Source: Fervidobacterium changbaicum (lineage in GTDB: Bacteria; Thermotogota; Thermotogae; Thermotogales; Fervidobacteriaceae). From it: a stretch of DNA of 64,000 nt. The position numbers were made by a program, and so were the translations under genes. The notes under the pieces were generated by a model, which was not told the DNA's origin, made no database searches, and saw nothing but the letters and a program-made list of their open reading frames with translations. The stretch is taken from assembly GCF_004117075.1 (NCBI RefSeq), contig NZ_CP026721.1, positions 620,001 to 684,000 of the forward strand, written 5' to 3'. Shown in pieces: positions 35,793 to 42,999 of this stretch (its first letter is position 1; each line of letters starts with the position of its first letter).

Positions 35793-36170
35793 TCAGACTT
35801 CTCCTCTCTTTACCACTAAGTCGGAAACTACTTTTCCTTCAAGGATGTGAGACTGAATTATTCTCTTTGCATTTTCTGGAGTGACGTTTCCATAAACTAC
35901 AGGTTCCTGCCCTTCAAGTGCCACCTCTATCGTCGGCTCAACTTCGCAAAGCCCCATGCAACCTGACTGTACAACAGCGATATCGTCTATTTTCATCTCA
36001 TTCATATACTCAACTATAGCCTTTAATGTGTCCTTTGCACCTGCTGCAATCCCACATGTTCCCATTGCAACGACGATCTTTCCTCTTTTTCCTGCTTCTC
36101 TCATCTTGATGTTCTGCAGTGCCTGTTCTTTGATCTTCATTAATTCTTCCAAGCTTTTCACTTTACTCAT
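35793..36170 (-). CDS. (2Fe-2S) ferredoxin-like thioredoxin-fold protein of the redox operon
   Basis: 125 residues, a stand-alone thioredoxin-like [2Fe-2S] domain as found in bifurcating hydrogenase operons. The cluster ligands are VAMGTCGIAAGAKDTLKAIV (with one Cys visible here, the second position being Ala) and VVQSGCMGLCEVEPTIEVAL (two Cys). The first half has only CGIAAG rather than CxxxxC, so one ligand appears to be missing and the cluster may be altered or absent. ATG 36170 overlaps the nuoE stop as ATGA, showing coupling. Its role is probably electron transfer or assembly with the NuoE/NuoF module. Confidence 0.8.
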   Translation of the reverse strand: MSKVKSLEELMKIKEQALQNIKMREAGKRGKIVVAMGTCGIAAGAKDTLKAIVEYMNEMKIDDIAVVQSGCMGLCEVEPTIEVALEGQEPVVYGNVTPENAKRIIQSHILEGKVVSDLVVKRGEV

Positions 36171-36661
36171 TGCGACCCACCCCTCCTGTACGCAGCGATG
36201 ATTTTGCTAACCATATCGGGAGTTACCTTTCCATAGAAATCTTTCTCACCAATCAAAACAACTGGTGCCATACTACAAGCACCCAAACACCTCACCGCAT
36301 GGACAGAGAACAAACCGTCCTCGGTTACCTCCTCTGGTTTTACTCCCAGCTCCTCTAAGAATCTTTCCATCACTCTATCTCCACCCTTGACGTAACAAGC
36401 TGTTCCCAAACAGACCTTTATCTGGTGTTTGCCCTTCGGCTTAGTGGAGAAGAAGTTGTAGAACGTGACAACTCCATAAACCTCGGATACTGGGATGTTC
36501 AACTTCTCTGCGATATGTTCTTGTACTTCCTGCGGTAGCCACCCAAAAAGTTCCTGGGCTTTATGCAACACACCGATAAGGATACCAGGTTTATCCTTCA
36601 CCTGTTCGATATACGAATCCAGCTCTTCGTAAAGTTCTTTGTGCTGCTCACACACGGCCAC
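36167..36661 (-). CDS. NuoE-like [2Fe-2S] subunit (HydC-type), first copy
   Basis: 164 residues. NuoE/HydC family: NIPVSEVYGVVTFYNFFSTK, then Fe-S ligands KVCLGTACYVKGGDRVMERF (C-x4-C) and VHAVRCLGACSMAPVVLIGE (C-x3-C). The start is placed at GTG 36661, 7 nt after GGAGG; the promoter -10 at 36690-36695 would begin transcription near 36683, which excludes the longer ORF to 36721. It is the first gene of the operon nuoE - 2Fe-2S protein - NuoF-like - nuoE2 - nuoF2. Together with the NuoF-like subunit it forms the NADH-side electron-input module. Confidence 0.9.
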   Translation of the reverse strand: MAVCEQHKELYEELDSYIEQVKDKPGILIGVLHKAQELFGWLPQEVQEHIAEKLNIPVSEVYGVVTFYNFFSTKPKGKHQIKVCLGTACYVKGGDRVMERFLEELGVKPEEVTEDGLFSVHAVRCLGACSMAPVVLIGEKDFYGKVTPDMVSKIIAAYRRGGSQ

Positions 36662-36689
36662 ACACATCCCTCCTTCATACTTCGTGATT

Positions 36690-36695
36690 ATTATA
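36690..36695 (-). promoter_or_regulatory. -10 box of the NuoE/NuoF redox operon
   Basis: Minus-strand TATAAT (context TGTTATAATAATC), 29 nt upstream of the GTG at 36661. The -35 at 17 nt (GTGAAC) is weak. It supports the short nuoE start. Confidence 0.6.
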
Positions 36696-36826
36696 ACATG
36701 ATAATGCAGAAAGTTCACCATTACAAAACACTATCTAACTGTCGTCTTTTGTCAATTTCTTTATTTTTCGTAACCTATTCAGCTTTTTCTATTGTTTATG
36801 CTTTTTTTCACAAAGTTCCAAAAATA

Positions 36827-36845
36827 AAAAATAGCCTCTATTTTT
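36827..36845 (-). terminator. A/T-rich terminator candidate after the EamA gene
   Basis: Stem AAAAATAG / CTATTTTT with a 3-nt loop, 13 nt past the EamA stop, followed on the minus strand by TTATTTTT. The stem has only one G-C pair, so it is weak. Confidence 0.4.
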
Positions 36846-36857
36846 AAGCCTTTGGAT

Positions 36858-37718
36858 TTATAGACTTAGTGAAATAAAAACGATAATCATCCCAATGATT
36901 TTGAAAACGCTTAGACTTTCACCGAGGAGTACCATTGCGAAAATTGTCGCAACGATAGGTTTTAAGAAAAATACTTTACTGGATTGCGTCGCTCCCAACG
37001 TTTCCATAGCTTTGAAATACGTCAGATAGGCTACTCCCGTGACGATAAGTCCCAAGTAGATAAGGATAAGCCAACCTGAGAAACCAAGTCTTACGGGAAC
37101 CTCAAATCTGCCAAACATAACAAGCAGAGCAACGTATATCAAACTTGAACAGAGCGATGAATAAGCGGTTACAAGAACTGGGCTGTATTTCTTCGTGTAT
37201 TTTCTCATAAGCACTGTGTACAGTCCAAACGTCAATGCGGCAAGTACCCCAAAAAATATTCCAGTCCACGAATCACCGCTGATTTTTCCTAAACTGAAAA
37301 CAATTATGCCAACAAAACCGAGACCGATACCAACGTACTTCCTCAGTCGATACTTCTCGTTCAACATAATTGCAGCAAATAGTGAAACAAAGATCGGGTT
37401 GCTGGCAACAAGCGTTGCAGCCGTGGAAGCATTAGAATATTTTACAGCTAACTGCAACGATGTCATGGAAACAACGCTATTAAGTGTCCCAACAAGTGTG
37501 ATAGGTAGTAAATCACTTAGCTCAACATCTTGCTTAACAAAGACCATCAAAAAAAGGCCACCTATCAGAAAGCGAAAAGCGGTCATGAAGAAAGGATCTA
37601 CCTTTCCCATCAAAGGTTTGGATATAACCTCGATACTCGAAAAAGCAAGTAGAGTAAACAACAAAAACAGGTAAGCAAAAACCATCTTTCTCTTAGTTGG
37701 CTTATTTTCGTTCGTCAT
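36858..37718 (-). CDS. EamA-family (DMT) transporter
   Basis: 286 residues with ten predicted membrane helices in two EamA repeats: residues about 10-140 (FAYLFLLFTLLAFSSIEVIS, LKYSNASTAATLVASNPIFV-like AVKYSNASTAATLVASNPIF) and about 150-286 (SWTGIFFGVLAALTFGLYTV, VTGVAYLTYFKAMETLGATQ, SSKVFFLKPIVATIFAMVLL). Drug/metabolite superfamily; typically exports amino acids or other metabolites, substrate unknown. ATG 37718 follows AGGAG. It lies 23 nt after the cupin gene, so the two are probably one transcript. Confidence 0.88.
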   Translation of the reverse strand: MTNENKPTKRKMVFAYLFLLFTLLAFSSIEVISKPLMGKVDPFFMTAFRFLIGGLFLMVFVKQDVELSDLLPITLVGTLNSVVSMTSLQLAVKYSNASTAATLVASNPIFVSLFAAIMLNEKYRLRKYVGIGLGFVGIIVFSLGKISGDSWTGIFFGVLAALTFGLYTVLMRKYTKKYSPVLVTAYSSLCSSLIYVALLVMFGRFEVPVRLGFSGWLILIYLGLIVTGVAYLTYFKAMETLGATQSSKVFFLKPIVATIFAMVLLGESLSVFKIIGMIIVFISLSL

Positions 37719-37741
37719 AAGAAACTCCTATATCAAAACAA

Positions 37742-38008
37742 TTATCCCATCCTGTAGTGCTTGAAAATCCTCTTTTTCACATGCCAAGTGCAAGACACTC
37801 CGCCCTCAAAACGCACCATATCGCCAGCGCCAAACCTGACCTTTGTTCCATCATCAAGTACAACTTCTACTTCACCTTCAACAACATAAAACTGCTCAGG
37901 TTCGTCGTAGTACCAATCAAAAATGCTTTCTTCCTTGCTCCAGGTGCTCCATGTCTTTGCTTGCTTTATTTCCTCTTCCGTAGGTTTCCAAATTCTTACT
38001 TTTTCCAC
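37742..38008 (-). CDS. Small cupin protein (DUF861/EutQ-like)
   Basis: 88 residues, a single cupin barrel. Motifs: IFDWYYDEPEQFYVVEGEVE (in place of the usual HxHxxE pattern), VVLDDGTKVRFGAGDMVRFE and GGVSCTWHVKKRIFKHYRMG, the last typical of DUF861 (G.. TWxV...KHY). The short WxTWxKExS N-terminus also matches this group. Metal-ligand His residues are few, so it may not be a metal enzyme. GTG 38008 follows GGGAGGGG. Co-transcribed with the EamA transporter. Function unknown. Confidence 0.85.
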   Translation of the reverse strand: MEKVRIWKPTEEEIKQAKTWSTWSKEESIFDWYYDEPEQFYVVEGEVEVVLDDGTKVRFGAGDMVRFEGGVSCTWHVKKRIFKHYRMG

Positions 38009-38195
38009 AGCAAACCCCTCCCTTTCACACTTGCTTTCCAGTACCCTCCACCAAATATTTTAAACCAAACAAAGTATTCTGTTAATCAAGAAAATGTTAC
38101 TGTTTGAGAAAGTTCTCACAACACAGGGCAATTCGGCAAAAATCATTGATTAATCTTACTTCCACGTACGTATTTAATCAAATATAAAAATTTAC

Positions 38196-38224
38196 TTGAC
38201 TATTTAGGTAAGACTAAGTATAAT
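38196..38224 (+). promoter_or_regulatory. Sigma-70-type promoter for the NADH oxidase gene
   Basis: TTGACT at 38196-38201, a 17-nt spacer, and a perfect TATAAT at 38219-38224. The transcript would start near 38231, giving a leader of about 64 nt before ATG 38295 with AAAGGAGGGTG as SD. One of the best promoters in the window. The 38009-38294 gap holds nothing else recognised. Confidence 0.88.
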
Positions 38225-38294
38225 ATAAGTGTTGATATAAGTTATTTTTATCACAAATCAAAAATGTTTATCCGACAAAGGAGGGTGCTCACAC

Positions 38295-39653
38295 ATGGAT
38301 CAAAAGAAAGTAATAGTTATTGGATGTACGCATGCGGGAACGGCTTTTATAACCACGGCAAAAAGACTCTACAAAGACAATGTAAAAATCATCACGTATG
38401 AACGCAACGATACGGTATCTTTTCTTTCTTGTGGAATTGCACTCCACGTCGGTGGAGTTGTTAAAGACCCAATGAAGCTTTTCTACTCGTCTCCGAAAGT
38501 GCTCAGCGACCTTGGAGCTGAAATGAAGATGAGACACGAGGTTATAGATGTGGACCTCGAGCAAAAATACGTTAGAGTTAAGAATCTTGAAACAGGAGAG
38601 ATTTTTGAAGATAACTACGATACACTTGTCGTAACAAGTGGTTCCTGGCCGATAATTCCCCGTGTACCAGGAAACGATTTACGTGGAATTCTCTTGTCCA
38701 AAAATTTCTATCACGCACAGGATATCGTTCGCTATTCGAAAGATGCAAAAACCATAGTCATCGTAGGAGCAGGGTACATCGGTGTTGAACTTGCCGAGGC
38801 ATTTAGGAAGAACGGGAAAGACGTTGTGTTAATAGATATAGCAGATAGAGTTCTTGCGAAGTACCTTGACAAAGAATTTACCGATGTATTGGAGCAGGAA
38901 TTAACTAAAGAAGGTATAAAACTTGTCTTGAACGAGAAGGTCGAAAGGTTCGAGGGAGAAAATGGTAGGGTCAAGAAGGTGATAACGAATAAATCGGAGA
39001 TACAGGCAGATTTGGTAATACTCGCCACTGGTTTTAGACCGAATACTGAACTTTTCAATGGTAAGCTGAAAACACTTGAAAATGGAGCTCTAATAGTTGA
39101 TGAATACCTACGTACATCAAATCCTGATGTCTTTGCAGCCGGGGATTGTGCAGTTGTATGGTACACCCCAACGGAGAGTTATGAATACATTCCACTTGCA
39201 ACAAACGCAGTCCGTATGGGAACACTCATTGCGTACAATCTCTTTAAAAACAGGCTGAAGTACAAAGGTACACAGGGCACTTCTGGAGTAAAGGTGTTCT
39301 CGTACAACGTCGCCACTTCAGGCCTCAACGAGTTACTTGCAAGAGAAAAAGGTATTCAGTACGAAGTTATCTACGCAATCGAAAACAACAGACCCGAATT
39401 CATGCCCGATTACGAACCCGTCCACGTGAAAATACTTTATAGAAAAGATGATAAAAGAATCATCGGTGGTCAAGTCATGTCGAAAGCAGACGTCACAGAA
39501 AGCGCAAACACACTTTCTCTTGCGATTGCAAACAAAATGACGATCTATGACCTTGCATTCGCAGATTTCTTTTTCCAACCGTACTTCAACAAACCTTGGA
39601 ATTTCTTGAACACTGTAGCACTCAAAGCTATCGAAAGGGATAGTTTAGTCTGA
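38295..39653 (+). CDS. FAD-dependent NADH oxidase / CoA-disulfide reductase-like pyridine nucleotide oxidoreductase
   Basis: 452 residues, class III pyridine nucleotide-disulfide oxidoreductase. FAD site VIVIGCTHAGTAFITTAKRL (here GCTHAG in place of GxGxxG) and the redox cysteine in TVSFLSCGIALHVGGVVKD, matching NADH oxidase/peroxidase rather than two-Cys reductases. NAD site TIVIVGAGYIGVELAEAFRK; second FAD motif NPDVFAAGDCAVVWYTPTES; C-terminal dimer domain with YFNKPWNFLNT. It probably reduces oxygen to water or peroxide, or reduces CoA disulfide. A strong promoter (38196) and terminator (39682) isolate it as a monocistron, suggesting a dedicated oxygen-defence response. Confidence 0.88.
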   Translation: MDQKKVIVIGCTHAGTAFITTAKRLYKDNVKIITYERNDTVSFLSCGIALHVGGVVKDPMKLFYSSPKVLSDLGAEMKMRHEVIDVDLEQKYVRVKNLETGEIFEDNYDTLVVTSGSWPIIPRVPGNDLRGILLSKNFYHAQDIVRYSKDAKTIVIVGAGYIGVELAEAFRKNGKDVVLIDIADRVLAKYLDKEFTDVLEQELTKEGIKLVLNEKVERFEGENGRVKKVITNKSEIQADLVILATGFRPNTELFNGKLKTLENGALIVDEYLRTSNPDVFAAGDCAVVWYTPTESYEYIPLATNAVRMGTLIAYNLFKNRLKYKGTQGTSGVKVFSYNVATSGLNELLAREKGIQYEVIYAIENNRPEFMPDYEPVHVKILYRKDDKRIIGGQVMSKADVTESANTLSLAIANKMTIYDLAFADFFFQPYFNKPWNFLNTVALKAIERDSLV

Positions 39654-39681
39654 TTTTTGAAGGAATTAAAACCTTAACTTC

Positions 39682-39719
39682 AAACACCCCCTGACTTTTC
39701 GCAACAGCAGGGGGTGTTT
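39682..39719 (+). terminator. Terminator after the NADH oxidase gene
   Basis: 12-bp perfect stem AAACACCCCCTG / CAGGGGGTGTTT with a 14-nt loop and a T run. It starts 29 nt past the stop. Confidence 0.88.
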
Positions 39720-39734
39720 TGTCTTACTTATTGC

Positions 39735-39764
39735 TTGACAATGTTTATTAGCTGGAGATAGAAT
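39735..39764 (+). promoter_or_regulatory. Promoter for the pyroglutamyl peptidase gene
   Basis: Consensus -35 TTGACA at 39735-39740, an 18-nt spacer, and TAGAAT at 39759-39764. Transcription would begin near 39771, 27 nt before ATG 39798. Confidence 0.75.
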
Positions 39765-39797
39765 GTCATCAAGATAAGAAAATAGGGGGGAATCCTG

Positions 39798-40463
39798 ATG
39801 GAAAAGACAGAAAAAAGTGGACTCAGCGATTCAAAAAAGCTGAGCGTTTTGCTAACGGGATTTGAACCGTTCGGTGGCGAGAAGGTCAATCCAAGCATGC
39901 GCATAGTGAAACGGCTTTCAAAGGCTGTTTTTCCACATATCTCACTACATACTTTAATACTGCCTGTGAGTTATCAAAAAAGTACTGAGGTGCTTGAGGA
40001 ATATTATAAAACACATACTGTTGACGTTGCCTTACATTTAGGTCAAGCCGGTGGTGGTGCCGGAATTAGGTTAGAAAAAGTGGCAATAAATCTACTTGAT
40101 TCAAAGCACCCTGACAACGATGGGCAGATAAAGGAAGATGTTTTCATCATCGATAACGGGCCTGATGCTTACATGACGCGTGTTAAGATCAAAGCGGTTG
40201 CCGAGTTATTGAAGAAAAAGAAGATTCCCGCTTTTGTCTCGTACACCGCGGGGCAGTACATTTGTAATGAAGTGTATTATTACTCACTGCACCGCTCAAA
40301 CGTAACGGGAACCCCAAAACACGCCCTATTTGTGCACCTACCATTCTTGCCAGAGCAAGTGGCAACAAAAGAAGGAAAGTTGGAGAAATTGCCTTCGATG
40401 ACACTTGAACTTCAAACAAAAGCAGTTCGACTCATACTGGAAAACTTGAAAGAATTCATCTGA
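39798..40463 (+). CDS. pcp: Pyroglutamyl-peptidase I
   Basis: Removes N-terminal pyroglutamate from peptides; cytoplasmic cysteine peptidase of family C15. 221 residues. Motifs: LLTGFEPFGGEKVNPSMRIV, ALHLGQAGGGAGIRLEKVAI with the Glu-region substitution noted below, the catalytic Cys in YTAGQYICNEVYYYSLH and the His in HALFVHLPFLPEQ. The usual LGxxG...xxxExxAxN block reads IRLEKVAINLLD, so the general Glu is retained. ATG 39798 has a GGGGGG SD. It overlaps by 8 nt, convergently, the end of the IS-split phosphatase gene. A role in amino-acid recovery from peptides fits a protein-fermenting thermophile. Confidence 0.93.
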   Translation: MEKTEKSGLSDSKKLSVLLTGFEPFGGEKVNPSMRIVKRLSKAVFPHISLHTLILPVSYQKSTEVLEEYYKTHTVDVALHLGQAGGGAGIRLEKVAINLLDSKHPDNDGQIKEDVFIIDNGPDAYMTRVKIKAVAELLKKKKIPAFVSYTAGQYICNEVYYYSLHRSNVTGTPKHALFVHLPFLPEQVATKEGKLEKLPSMTLELQTKAVRLILENLKEFI

Positions 40464-41084
40464 GGTTTTTGAAGACTTTTATGCATTCTACAGTATCAAA
40501 GCTTATAGTTATACTCATCGGTAGCTTTCTCAAAATTGGCCCGATTTCGACATTTTTGGTTGTTATCGACCAGAATTTTCCGTGGTCGTTGATCAAAACA
40601 GCGTAATGGTCCGCTGCACGGAGAATAATATCATCCACCAAGCTTTTCAAAGTTCGTTCGAAAGGTATCATTTCGTACTTTGAATTTTCTGAGTAGTAAG
40701 CTGAACCAAAGCTGCGACCAAATGCGATGAAAGAGTAGTCATCAGGTATTTCATAATATCTTCTTCTTAGCGCGTTGGCCGTGGCAAATGGCAAGGCTTC
40801 TGGCATTATTCCTGAAATTTCTTTGTTAAGGAACTCCAATAGTAGCTGCATCGAATCCTCTGAAGCTCGTATACGCTCAAATATAGAGTACAGACCATCC
40901 GAATAAGCGACAAACGTTAGACCCTCCTGCATTTCAAAACTTCCACAGTCTTCTGGTGTGTACCGGTAATCTAACAATCCTATTGGAAAGACGGATTTTA
41001 AATTCATAGTCGTGAAGTTCGCACCATCGTAAATTATCAACGGCGGATGACCGCAGTTTATATATTCAACTTTGCTGCCCCTTA

Positions 41085-41092
41085 TTTTTAAG
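41085..41092. repeat. Target-site duplication, left copy
   Basis: TTTTTAAG directly outside the left end of the insertion sequence. It is identical to 42152-42159. Eight bases is the duplication length of IS6-family transposition. Confidence 0.92.
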
Positions 41093-41112
41093 GATACTGT
41101 TAACTAAAAGTA

Positions 41113-41141
41113 TTGAAACTTTCCAAAAACCGCATTATCCT
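41113..41141 (+). promoter_or_regulatory. Candidate transposase promoter
   Basis: TTGAAA at 41113-41118, a 17-nt spacer and TATCCT at 41136-41141, about 52 nt upstream of the transposase ATG. Confidence 0.45.
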
Positions 41142-41193
41142 TATAAAGAGGGGACACCCCCCAACCAACTCTCGACAAAGGAGGTATCCCGAT

Positions 41194-42144
41194 ATGAACA
41201 ACTCAACGCTCTCTTGTCCAAAATGCGGTTCCACCAGCTTATACAAAAACGGTCATGACAAATACGGTAACCAACAATTCCTTTGCAAACTCTGCCATCA
41301 TTCTTTCAAACTCTCCCATTCTCACAAACGCAAAAACTTCTCTTTCCCTTATCCCAAATGCACTTCTTGTGGTAAATCTATGCAAATTTACAAAGTCCGT
41401 CGCTCTTTCGTTGTCTTCCGTTGTAGAGCTTGTCGTACCAAAGATAGAGTACCTTTTAACCTCCCCGAACCAGTCACCCTTATTCCTGAGAAATTTAAAT
41501 ATTTCCGCTTCCCTATCTTTTTCGTCTTAAAGGCTTTCGTTTTGTATATGAAACACAATATGTCTTATCGCTCTCTTGCTCATTCTCTTAATATCAAAGT
41601 ATCTCATGTCACCATATACAAATGGGTTATTAAATTGTGTACTTTATTCTCTGTACTTTTTCCAACATTTACCATCGAAAATGTTTTCTCAGTTCATGCT
41701 GATGAAACTGTTCTTGTTTTCAAAGAACAAAAGTACTATGTTTGGCTATTAGTTGATCACGAAACTAACTTAATTCTTTGTTGGCATGTCTCAAAGTATC
41801 GTGATATGGGACAAGTCAAAGTATTGCTCGAGAAGTTCTTTGGTAATTCAAAACCTAGAAACATTGAACTTATTACTGATGGACTTGGTGCATATGAAAG
41901 TGCAGTAAAGCTGTTGTTCAGAAATATCAATCACGTAGTGGTACCGCTCGGTAAAAACAATCAATGTGAATCCAAGTTTTCATTGTTGAAAGACTTTTTC
42001 CGACTCAAGCGAGGGCTGAAGAATACGAAGAATTTAGCGAAATATATTCAAGGATTTTGTGTAGTGAAGAATCTTTGGAAAACGCACAATGGTAATATCA
42101 ATCTCATTCTTTCACACTTACACTCTTTCATCACTACAAGTTAA
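41194..42144 (+). CDS. IS6/IS240-like DDE transposase
   Basis: 316 residues. The N-terminus has two zinc-ribbon motifs: LSCPKCGSTSLYKNGHDKYG with QFLCKLCHHSFKL, and KCTSCGKSMQIYKV with FRCRACR. A helix-turn-helix follows (MSYRSLAHSLNIKVSHVTIY), then the DDE core: FSVHADETVLVFKEQKYYVW (D), NIELITDGLGAYESAVKLLF (D) and NNQCESKFSLLKDFFRLKRG (E). The IS6-type K/R after the Glu is present. The start is ATG 41194, with AAAGGAGG upstream; a longer frame from 41113 lacks an SD. The gene looks intact, so the element may still be active. Confidence 0.9.
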   Translation: MNNSTLSCPKCGSTSLYKNGHDKYGNQQFLCKLCHHSFKLSHSHKRKNFSFPYPKCTSCGKSMQIYKVRRSFVVFRCRACRTKDRVPFNLPEPVTLIPEKFKYFRFPIFFVLKAFVLYMKHNMSYRSLAHSLNIKVSHVTIYKWVIKLCTLFSVLFPTFTIENVFSVHADETVLVFKEQKYYVWLLVDHETNLILCWHVSKYRDMGQVKVLLEKFFGNSKPRNIELITDGLGAYESAVKLLFRNINHVVVPLGKNNQCESKFSLLKDFFRLKRGLKNTKNLAKYIQGFCVVKNLWKTHNGNINLILSHLHSFITTS

Positions 42145-42151
42145 CACTATC

Positions 42152-42159
42152 TTTTTAAG
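42152..42159. repeat. Target-site duplication, right copy
   Basis: TTTTTAAG directly outside the right end of the insertion sequence, identical to 41085-41092. Confidence 0.92.
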
Positions 42160-42999
42160 AAAAGCCCTGTAACATAGTTGTGCCCTAAAACAGTCTTCAT
42201 ACTATCTTGGAGCTCGTTAACTACTTCTGAGATGTATAATCCCCTTTGCGCTGCTGAACGAATCACGGATTTTACAGCAGAACACAAAAGTGCGGACTGA
42301 ACGCCGTGACCTGAAATGTCTGCTGTGTAAAGGTAAACGTCCTCACCCACGGTGAAATAATCGTAAATATCTCCCCCAACTATCTGAGAAGGCATGTAGT
42401 TTGAGGTTATCCATATCCCGTTACACATTTCAATGGGTTCAGGCAGCATCAACGTCTGCAATGAACTAGCAAGGTCGAGACTCTCTCGAAGTTCCTTGTA
42501 CAAACTCTCTATCTTTTCTCTGTTTTTCTTCAGTTCGATGTGCAATGCTATTTTCGATATGAGTTCCACATCAATTATCGGGAATTCTATGTAATCAGAT
42601 ATACCTATTTGATACAATTCCAAAAGCGTGACGTAATTCTTTTCTTGAATAAGCACAATAACGGGAATGTCTTTAGTTGACTGCGTTGTTTTAATATATC
42701 TAACAACCTCCTGTGCGTTCTTCAGTAGTTGGTAGTAGACAAGCACAACCTGAATATTGTTGTTTTTGAGGAAAGTACTAACATCTGATTCTATACTGAC
42801 ATCGTAACCAACAAATTCAAGTAACTGCACAATATCTTGGATGTTGTCAGGACTGTCAGTGAAAATTACAACCCTATCACTCGGCATTTCATACACCTCT
42901 CACCAAATTTCCATTGAGCTTTTTTTCCAAACTTATTATACAATATTTCTTAGACGAAATAGACATTTTTCATCCATCAAATAAAAAGAGGTGATATCT

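Larger units (their letters stand above)
41093..42151 (+). mobile_element. Complete IS6/IS240-like insertion sequence
   Basis: 1059 bp with imperfect terminal inverted repeats. The left end begins GATACTGTTAACTAAAAGT. The right end, reversed, begins GATAGTGTTAACTTGTAGT; 20 of the first 27 bases match. Perfect 8-bp duplications flank it. It holds one transposase gene on the plus strand and sits antisense inside the phosphatase gene. A possible promoter (TTGAAA, 17 nt, TATCCT at 41113-41141) lies just inside the left end. Confidence 0.93.
40456..42896 (-). pseudogene. Receiver-like plus SpoIIE/RsbU (PP2C) phosphatase gene, split by an insertion sequence
   Basis: The N-terminal part (42896 to 42152) codes for a receiver-like domain (VVIFTDSPDNIQDIVQLLEF), a helical linker, then the phosphatase start: ASSLQTLMLPEPIE, QIVGGDIYDYF and LYTADISGHGVQSALLCSA. 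The C-terminal part (41084 to 40456) holds VAYSDGLYSIFERI and YEIPDDYSFIAFGRSF. Removing the IS and one 8-bp target copy leaves 1374 nt, an exact 458 codons, and the junction reads GLFLKIRGSKVEYINCGHPP, the family's (I/V)NxGHPP motif. The receiver's phospho-Asp position reads VVLVYYQLL, so that domain is degenerate. A serine phosphatase for anti-sigma antagonists, now broken. Confidence 0.93.

Noticed and set aside
35793-35795. Selenocysteine at the UGA of the 2Fe-2S gene
   Set aside because: No convincing SECIS-like hairpin was seen directly after the UGA, and no selenocysteine machinery is in the window. Read-through or a separate start remains possible.
36662-36721. Longer N-terminus of the first NuoE
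   Set aside because: It runs across the TATAAT box at 36690-36695; GTG 36661 has the proper SD spacing.
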